Below, piece after piece: positions 57,195-64,000 of a stretch of DNA of 64,000 bases. The stretch's first letter is position 1, and each line of letters starts with the position of its first letter. The translations under genes were made by a program, and so were the position numbers. Below the pieces are notes generated by a model. The model was not told the DNA's origin. It was given only the letters and a program-made list of their open reading frames with translations, and made no database searches. Source of the stretch: Pseudopithomyces maydicus (taxonomy: Eukaryota; Ascomycota; Dothideomycetes; Pleosporales; Didymosphaeriaceae); contig JANTUC010000013.1 of the NCBI GenBank assembly GCA_026873275.1, positions 1,364,001 to 1,428,000 on the forward strand, given 5' to 3'.

Positions 57195-58275
57195 ATGGCT
57201 GTCTGCAAGATCGAAGGAAAAAGCGACATGTATGGGCTGGGCATCCGCCTTGGGTTCTATTTCTTGTGGTACGGCGCGATCCTTGCGCGATGGCTGGCAC
57301 CTACCGAGATCAAGAGCCTGGCTTATACGACCGACGTCTTTGTCGCGGCGACGTTCCTTGCGCTCATTATCGCCACAGCGACCAACATCAACAGTCTGGA
57401 ACCAGTCGAAACTTACATCGTGCTGCTGCTCATGTTTGGCGCTTATCTGGTTTTGGTACCGATGTACATATGGCGGCTCTTAACAGCTTGTGACCCCTAC
57501 TGGGTATGTACCATCGCGCTCTATCCCCCGAAATCCTGTCATTATGCCAGTCGAAACTGGAAAATATCCACCTTTTTCTCTCCTTTAGACGTGCTTCATG
57601 GCAATGCGTAGCTCCTGACGTTCACAACGTGACTGTGCAGGATCCCACACGGTACCCACGAGCGAAACTGGGAGCAATGGCCGCAAATCTGAGCTTCTTC
57701 CTCCTAATCGGGGCTCTTGTCTTCCAATACTGGTTCTGGTTCGACCGCGTGCCGGACCTGGATCATCGAAATTGCCAGCAATACGCCTTCGTCTTCGGCC
57801 AGGTGCGCCTCAACAGCAAAGCATCGGTTGTCCTGCACGCTTTGATGTACTTCTGGCTGGGACTCGTCTGCCTCTACATTCTCCTCATGAAACTCAGAGC
57901 CATCGCAGGGCTGCCCGATCCGGGAGCGCAAAGCCGCAGGCCCAAAAAGCACATATGGAACTCTTGCAAAACATGGATATCTGGATGAGGATTGTAGTCG
58001 CGCTTGCCGTCACGGTCGCCACGGAGCTGACGATCATGTGGAATGAGATCGTAGGCGTGGGATCGCTCGCTGGAGTTGCGCAAACCATCCCTTTCGCTAT
58101 TGGCTTAGGGGCGATTGTTCGTGTTATATACGTGGCAATGGCATACGACAATGGTGTGCAATCCGGGTCCCGCTCGAATGTAACTCAGGAACTACCGCGA
58201 ACGGAAGTATCCTCCAGACACTCCTCTAGAGTCTCCTCTAGTATATCACGCCCTTCTAGAGCGCACAGGCGTTGA
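57195..58275 (+). CDS. Polytopic membrane protein of unknown function
   Basis: Exons are 57195-57503 and 57641-58275, with a 137-base GT-AG intron. The frame breaks at a five-A run (57944-57948); one extra A joins the first part to the final helices and gives 314 residues. The N-terminus reads KIEGKSDMYGLGIRLGFYF, followed by about seven hydrophobic segments, for example VFVAATFLALIIATAT, TYIVLLLMFGAYLVLV, ANLSFFLLIGALVFQYWFW, MYFWLGLVCLYILLM and WMRIVVALAVTVATELTI. The tail is short and Ser/Arg-rich. The GNxDMYGLGIRxGFY opening recurs in many filamentous ascomycete membrane proteins of unknown role, by my recollection. No transport or enzyme motif is visible. Confidence 0.75.
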
Positions 58276-58841
58276 TGGCTGGAAGATGAACGAGCAATCA
58301 AATGGACATCACAGGGACGCGCTCGCAAAGACTTCGTACAGTTGCCTGAGGTGATGTACATGCACATCAGATGAGCAGTATCTCCTACTTTGTTTATTTG
58401 TATCGTCCGATACTACTGTTGAATGAGTGAGGCCTTCGATTCGGGGAGAATCTTAGAGCAAGCAAACCTTTCGTTTCGCCAAGTCTTCGTCGACGAACAC
58501 AACAACCACGAAAAGAAAAAAACAATCGGACTGAGAACTTGTTTTGAGAAAAGCGGGCCTTGACACAGAATTTTCAGAATTCAAGCTGATACGATAGTTT
58601 TGTTCGGAATTTGCTGGGATGATGGTTTTTTTCTGGAGGAGGCTGATGCGGTTGACCCCACTGTTAGCCGCCGATTGCTCACCGACTGGCGGCACTTACG
58701 CTGCGCAATCCTTACACGGGATTGCTTCGATTGGGAAACGATTTATATGATGGTGAATGCAATACAGTATTTTGATTGACCATGCATATCTATGTATATA
58801 TACTATCAAAAAATTCTTCGCATCACCAATCAGACGTTGAA
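58276..58841. other. Intergenic, no gene seen
   Basis: 3' region of the membrane-protein gene and upstream region of the tRNA gene. No further gene is supported. Confidence 0.5.
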
Positions 58842-58913
58842 GGCCTGCTGGCGCAATGGTAGCGCGTGGCCCTCCTAAGGCCAAGGTTGTGTGTTCGAGT
58901 CGCACGTAGGTCG
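58842..58913 (+). tRNA. tRNA-Arg (CCT)
   Basis: Cloverleaf of 72 bases without intron. The acceptor stem is GGCCTGC with GTAGGTC (two G-U pairs), discriminator G. The anticodon stem TGGCC/GGCCA encloses the loop CTCCTAA, giving anticodon CCT. The T arm is GTGTG-TTCGAGT-CGCAC. A T run (TCTTTTTTTC) at 58,937-58,946 could end Pol III transcription. Confidence 0.92.
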
Positions 58914-60099
58914 ATCTAAGATAATTAGATTGGTTCGTCTTTTTTTCTCATATTCTTAGTCCTCTGGGGCGACTTTAGCTGCTACTTCTCGATTGTGGTA
59001 ATCGTATTTTGACCCGATCATCTCTTTTTGCTCAAAGACCAAACTTCATCCTTTTCACAACCGAATTAATAATTTCCTTGGAGTCTATCAAGTCCTGCTA
59101 CATGTTCAAAGGGGGCGATATCCATCTGCATGCAATCCTCTAAGCGATCTAGGAGTCTTGACCAATCGTATAAGTAGATAGAAAGTACCAGCTGAAGAAG
59201 GCACCTTGTTAGACGTTCAAATTGAAGAGCACCCCTCTCGACATTGTAGTTCGTTCCTAAGCAACCGAGCTTGACTTCGCAATCATTGTGATGGAGATCG
59301 TTGCAGCTACTCTACAAAATGTGAACAAAGAAATTCGCACTAGTAGATAAATCCAAAGAGTCATTCATTTGCCTTCTACCTTTTAGAAATAAGAGATAAT
59401 TCGTTTTGACGTAGTAGGGTTTTGAATTATCAGGAATACGTGCATAAAAAATACGTGATCCACAGCAATCGATCAAAATGTTTTCACATTAGAAGCTCTC
59501 TCCAAAACCGCAAGTAGTTCTTTTATAGTAGGAATCTTAAAATAGGGAAAAGGAACATTGCAGCTGTTTGTAGTCCTGTCCCTTCTAGAAACCTCAGCTT
59601 TGATGTGGATACTCTAGGCACAGCCTTAGGTACCAACGCCCGACTAAAATTAAATCCTGGATCATTTGCTTCGTGAGCCAAGAGCTGAACCTGCCGAGTT
59701 TGTGCCCAGTACTAGGATGCTCATTAGCGAAGGTGGCTGAAATGGGGCGATGCCGTATTCGGGCCTCCCTAGAATGGGGGCCCTAAACACAGCATGCCTT
59801 GCAACTCCACACCCAGAGGGCCTGACACCTACGCAGCCATTTATCTGGCCTACTCCGCCAGGCAAAGAAATAAGGCTTAGAGCTGCAATGCCCTTTACAT
59901 GTCGGATTCCGTGATCCCTGGGTACGCCCGGCGGAAGTGCATATGCACCGGCGGGATGCCGTGTTTCCTAGTCCGTCTGCGTGAGATGTGTAGGCCACCG
60001 CTACTTAAGTGATTTCAAAGAGCTGTAATGCAAGTGCTTTAACTCTGCCATCAGAGTACCTCTTTTCTTTTAGGAATATCGTCTCAGACCGCCAACAAT
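58914..60099. other. Intergenic, no gene seen
   Basis: About 1.2 kb with only short chance frames. The right end contains the promoter of the third receptor gene. Confidence 0.5.
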
Positions 60100-61262
60100 A
60101 TGGCGATTCAAACTTTCCCCGTCACAGAGGATTGCCGGCCACTTCTCACAGGCCTTGCGATCATACATACATTGACACTTCTCGTCTTTGGCCTACGATT
60201 TGTATCACGCTGGCTTACAAAGCTACGGCTTGGGGCGGACGATATACTTACCATAGTCGCTGTCCTTTCGTCTACGGCAGCATTTGCACTATTCACTATA
60301 GGTACGAATACCCATCATCCTCTTATTATCATCACTCATAATTCTCCACAGGGTTGCAGTCTGGATATGGGTATTCCTTTTTCGGACAAGAATATTATGC
60401 CAATGGTGTTTTTAATTTCCAGGTGAGTGATGAACAAGCAGCATGACTTTGAACACCATTGAGTTGCCCCGAAATCGAGAAAGGATCTTTATCATGAAAT
60501 GAATACAGAGCTAATTGTATTATACGCAGATATGGGCCGCCATCGACTGTCTATATGCTCTAAGCATCGTCTGCGCCCGTCTGGCGGCTCTGTTCCTTTA
60601 CCTCAGGGTCTTCTCCGAGTCGAGAAAGTTCAAAATCGTTACGATAGTCTTTATGGCGTTAATAACCTTGTTGGTGGTGATGTTTGCAATATGGGAAACT
60701 GTTGCTCTTTTGCTTCGGTCGCCCTTCTGGTATCCGATTGCAAACGTGGCGGCTTGCGCAGTGGCTATGGTTAGCGATGGCATCGTTTTATTCCTGCCCA
60801 TGCCTGTGATATTCAATTTGAAAATGCGAATGTCGAAGAGGCTTGGACTGCACTTACTATGCCTTTTTGGTTTGAGGTATGGACACTTGAATCAACTTAT
60901 CAGCTCAGACTGACTGGGACACAGTACCGTTTGCGTAGCACTTTGGAGATTGATTTTGCTCTTCACCGTAGAGTGAGTACATACCACGTCTATTGTTTCC
61001 TTCGAATACTAACACCGCTCGCAGCGATGGAGAAGGCGGTTACAACTACATACCACGTCAGATGTTCACCATGATACTAGAGGCAGATCTCGTCATTCTG
61101 TGCACCGGTATACCACTCATCTATTCGATCTTCACTCGGAATCGCTCAGACAGATTCGAAAACAAGATGCTACAGTCCACAGACTCGTTTACGAATGTCG
61201 CTTCCTACACTAGACTACTTGAACCGATCCCCCCACCCCTGGAGGTGTACATTAGTAATTAG
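60100..61262 (+). CDS. Pth11-like rhodopsin-domain integral membrane protein
   Basis: Third intact member of the family. Five exons: 60100-60301, 60352-60422, 60530-60876, 60925-60972 and 61025-61262, all with GT-AG introns, giving 301 residues in an unbroken frame. Family signs are the opening helix followed by VSRWLTKLRLGADDILTIVA, a GLQSGYGYSFFG loop, a WAAIDCLYALSIVCARLAALFLYLRVF helix pair, SDGIVLFLPMPVIFNLKM, and a late DLVILCTGIPLIYSIF helix. The 48-base fourth exon is small, but the frame across it (STVCVALWRLILLFTV) is clearly a membrane helix. The family has G-protein-coupled-receptor-like topology; ligand and partners are unknown. The C-terminal tail is short. Confidence 0.85.
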
Positions 61263-62545
61263 AATGTATGGCCGTCATACTTATAGATTTATAGAGGTTT
61301 CCAAAAAAAGCATATAGGCTACTATAATACCATTATCACGAGTAACTTAGGCACATTCTGTAACACCTAGTGAACTGAGCTTAACACTAATAAGATCTAG
61401 ATATTGCGATATGATTATAGATAGAATCTAGAAGCATTAGGTGTAACGCATCGATGAAAGGGAGATTGGGAATTATGAATCACGCAACCTACCAAGCAAT
61501 TAGGGAATCTGCCTAATTTTTATCTGCAAATGCAGCTCTCCTATATAGATTTAACAGCCTAAAAGATAGCTACTCTAAATATCCTGTATCTCCGCTCATT
61601 TGGTCTTTTTATTCATATACAGGGATACCATAGGTTGCTATAGTTATTAGAAATAGGCAGAGCTCCGGCACTTTCCCGTTAGTTAATACAATCATTTTTA
61701 TCTTAGCCTTACCATACTTCTACGAGAACAAATATATCGATAGGTCTATTGTACAAATTTCTTCAATGTATATAAGAAAGACATTTTAATATCGATAATA
61801 ATCAAAAGAATTTTAAATCCTTCTTCGTATCACCAGACTGAACTCCATTACTCGATTAATGATGATGCATTAAATTGATTAGACACATTTTCTAGACCAA
61901 AAATAGAGATAATAATAATAATAATTAAGACTGAAAGAACTCACATAACAGTAAGCAGGTTGGAATAAGAAAACGTTTAATATAAACCCTAAACTTAAGT
62001 AGTTGAAATGAATTATGAGATTCCCTTCATACTCAAAGTAAAAGCACTTTAATTTATAGTAAGGATTAAAGATAATAATTAGAATGACTATATGAATCGT
62101 GAGAAGCTGCGTACGGAGCTGAGTGGGGTGTTTGAACGCGAAAAGGCCCTGTCTAACCACCATGACGCTAAGATCAACCTGGAAAATATCTAACAGTGTC
62201 GGGGTCTATCCTCCGCAGGAAAGTCGTGCGGGTTCGACCCATCACGTGAAGTCTCTTCAGTTAAATGAGAGGACATCAAAAACACGGATTTACTACGTGA
62301 CTTAAAAAGTAGATTCATCTGAAAAATCTCACAAAATATCAGCATTGAAGTTATATCGTGAAATTTGTGTATGGGGATGGATGGCTCTGGTTTGCCTTTG
62401 ATTGTGCTCGACATGACCTCCCTAAGACCTAAGAAGATAATCGGATGACTGATCTGATAGATGGCTTTCTAGTGCTGATAATCGACCCAATTGCTTCCTA
62501 CCGATTTTTCGTAATGCTCAAGGTACACTAATAGCACTGTACTAA
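61263..62545. other. AT-rich intergenic, degenerate
   Basis: AT-rich from about 61,280 to 62,100, probably an old decayed repeat; no intact gene is seen. Near 62,190-62,260 there is a GGTTCGACCC-type stretch that recalls a tRNA T arm, but no cloverleaf forms. Confidence 0.5.
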
Positions 62546-63528
62546 TCACTGCACAGGTTTCCTCCCAATCACGTTCCATCGTGTAAAAGCCCAGCATGAG
62601 CCATCTCGTGTCTCTTGGGCAGCTTGAGGTATCAGAGAGCTTAAACCTTTAGCCACATCCGCATTCTTCGTCTTCCGTGCCACCAACTCGTGGATCAACA
62701 AGTTACATTCATGCATAGCGAGCGCCAGATGTAGAGGTGCATCTCGAACATCCGATTTCACTTGTTGCAACCCTTCATCTTCAAATAAACCCACCAGTTT
62801 CGGTACCCATGTGGGACTGAGTCTCTTGTCCTGAGCTTGGGACATACTAAGCAACTGACTCAGAGCCGTTGTATCGTTCTCCGGGTGTGTTTTTTCGATG
62901 CGGAAGGAGGAAACGTCTGGCTCGCTCCACTGTAGATAACCACCAGGTTCTGTGATAGATAGGACTATTGTCAGCGTGTTCATAATGGTCGAGGACACAA
63001 CTTACTGAGCAGCTTGCTGAGTCTACTAAGAACGCCAGGAATCTCCTCATTCTTCAGGACAAAGGAGAAGTTTCGAATGTTAACAACATCGTATAATCCA
63101 AGGAGATCTTCACTCGGGTCTTTGTAAATGTCCCAATTACGCAGCGTCACGTTGGAGGGAAGCCACTCAGTTGGAGGCAAAGCTTCGAAAGATACATCTA
63201 GGCCATCGAATTGAGTCGTCGATGGCAAGCGTTTTGCCAAGTCGGTGAGCCAGATACTGTTTCTTTGTGAGTGAAAAGAAATACAAACACTGAAACACCT
63301 ACCCAGTACCAGTGCCAACATCGGCAATACGTAGATTATCCTGTTGGTGTGGGATCTCAGGATGTATATGGTAGCCAAACAATTCTACCCATAGATAATG
63401 TTGGAGATTTATACTGCGAAGGTTAGGTCGTTTGGTTTCTTTCGCTCCGTGGCCATAGGATAAGGAATACTATACCGATTGTTATCGATAAAGTCACGCG
63501 TGAATACATATTTTGGGGCGGAGCTCAT
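62546..63528 (-). CDS. LaeA-like SAM-dependent methyltransferase
   Basis: Class I methyltransferase of the fungal LaeA/UMTA-like group, many members of which sit in or regulate secondary-metabolite clusters. Four exons on the minus strand: 63476-63528, 63303-63413, 63006-63256 and 62546-62949, with GT-AG introns of 62, 46 and 56 bases, giving 272 residues, all in frame. The SAM-binding glycine motif IADVGTGTGIWLTDLA is formed across the second splice. Then follow FDGLDVSFEALPP (acidic ribose-binding site), NIRNFSFVL, and KPGGYLQWSEPD with the acceptor at 62950. The start (MSSAPKYVFTRDFIDNNR) is family-like. It might modify a small molecule rather than act as a regulator; the window ends before its neighbours can be judged. 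Confidence 0.87.
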
Positions 63529-64000
63529 CCTGACTATCGCTAAATTCGATGGCACAATAAAGAGATCAATGTTGTGATAAGAGGGATAGAATAGGGGTTG
63601 TGTTTAAGATCAGTGGTAGTGTTCAGAAGAACAATCTACAATTGGAAGGAAGGAAGATATAAATACAACTTTCACTGAATACAAAGCCCCTCGTCAACAG
63701 CTTTGGGCGATTGCTGATATAAGCTCCCGTGGTAATCATCGGGAAATTTGAATGGTCAATAAACCAAACAAGCGATGATCAATGCAAAATATCGATGTTC
63801 CCTTTCTCCCAACCACTGTATTGAACTGCCGGGATTTTTATACAACAGTAACCGAGAGAATGGGGCCGTTTGGTGCTGTGCCTCAGTATTCGGTTAGCGG
63901 GCTTACATGCAGCCACGGACTGCGTAGGCCTCGTATCCTATGGTCAGGCTGCCTAGCATGGCCTACCTCATTCGTGCAGATCTTTTGATGCGGGATTATC
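63529..64000. other. Upstream region of the methyltransferase, no gene seen
   Basis: Right edge of the window. Only short chance frames; a gene could begin beyond the edge. Confidence 0.45.

Noticed and set aside
62190..62260. Possible tRNA-like stretch with GGTTCGACCC
   Set aside because: The T-arm stem pairs only three bases, and no acceptor or anticodon stem could be found on either strand.

Overview
The window is nuclear DNA from a filamentous ascomycete (Pezizomycotina, probably a Dothideomycete-like fungus; the class is an inference). The evidence is short GT-AG introns of about 40-140 bases, fungus-specific families (HET domain, rhodopsin-domain Pth11-like receptors, Zn2Cys6 regulator, LaeA-like methyltransferase, GPI-type serine/alanine-rich wall protein), nuclear tRNA genes (one with an intron), and a left-hand block of extreme AT/TpA bias that looks like repeat-induced point mutation (RIP).

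Layout. 1-4.25 kb: RIP-like AT-rich repeat wasteland with no reading frame of useful length. 5-9 kb: a Pth11-like receptor and a GPI-type wall protein. 10.3-14.1 kb (minus strand): mitochondrial inner-membrane protease subunit 2-like protein, glycolipid transfer protein and NAD-isocitrate dehydrogenase subunit 2. 15-22 kb: tRNA-Leu(CAA), an MFS transporter, an F-box protein and a disrupted NmrA-like reductase. 22.6-30.9 kb: a HET-domain gene, a DEDDh-exonuclease-like protein, a decayed accessory stretch with two relics and a hypothetical frame, and a CYP52-like P450. 31.5-38.6 kb: housekeeping block with an ATRIP/UvsD-like checkpoint protein divergent from CDP-diacylglycerol synthase, then a mitochondrial-type PPR protein. 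39.6-49.3 kb: ferric reductase, a large membrane protein of unknown function, a gene-poor gap and a second Pth11-like receptor. 49.7-55.2 kb: a Zn2Cys6 regulator, indoleamine 2,3-dioxygenase and kynureninase. 55-64 kb: a coiled-coil frame, a polytopic membrane protein, tRNA-Arg(CCT), a third Pth11-like receptor and a LaeA-like methyltransferase.

The most coherent local system is at 49.7-55.2 kb. Indoleamine 2,3-dioxygenase and kynureninase are divergently transcribed from one 577-base promoter that carries seven CGGAA/TTCCG pentamers and a CGGATCCG palindrome. The Zn2Cys6 regulator lies tail-to-tail with the dioxygenase, 24 bases away, and has the same pentamer in its own upstream region. This looks like a small, self-regulated tryptophan-to-anthranilate module.

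A second theme is technical. At least ten otherwise intact genes or gene segments need one extra base, usually at a run of one base, to stay in frame. They include IDH2, kynureninase, ferric reductase and the PPR gene. Because essential genes are hit in the same way, homopolymer under-calling in the assembly is the simplest explanation, and frame breaks in this sequence should not be read as gene death without checking. For such genes I give the full span and state where the frame breaks.
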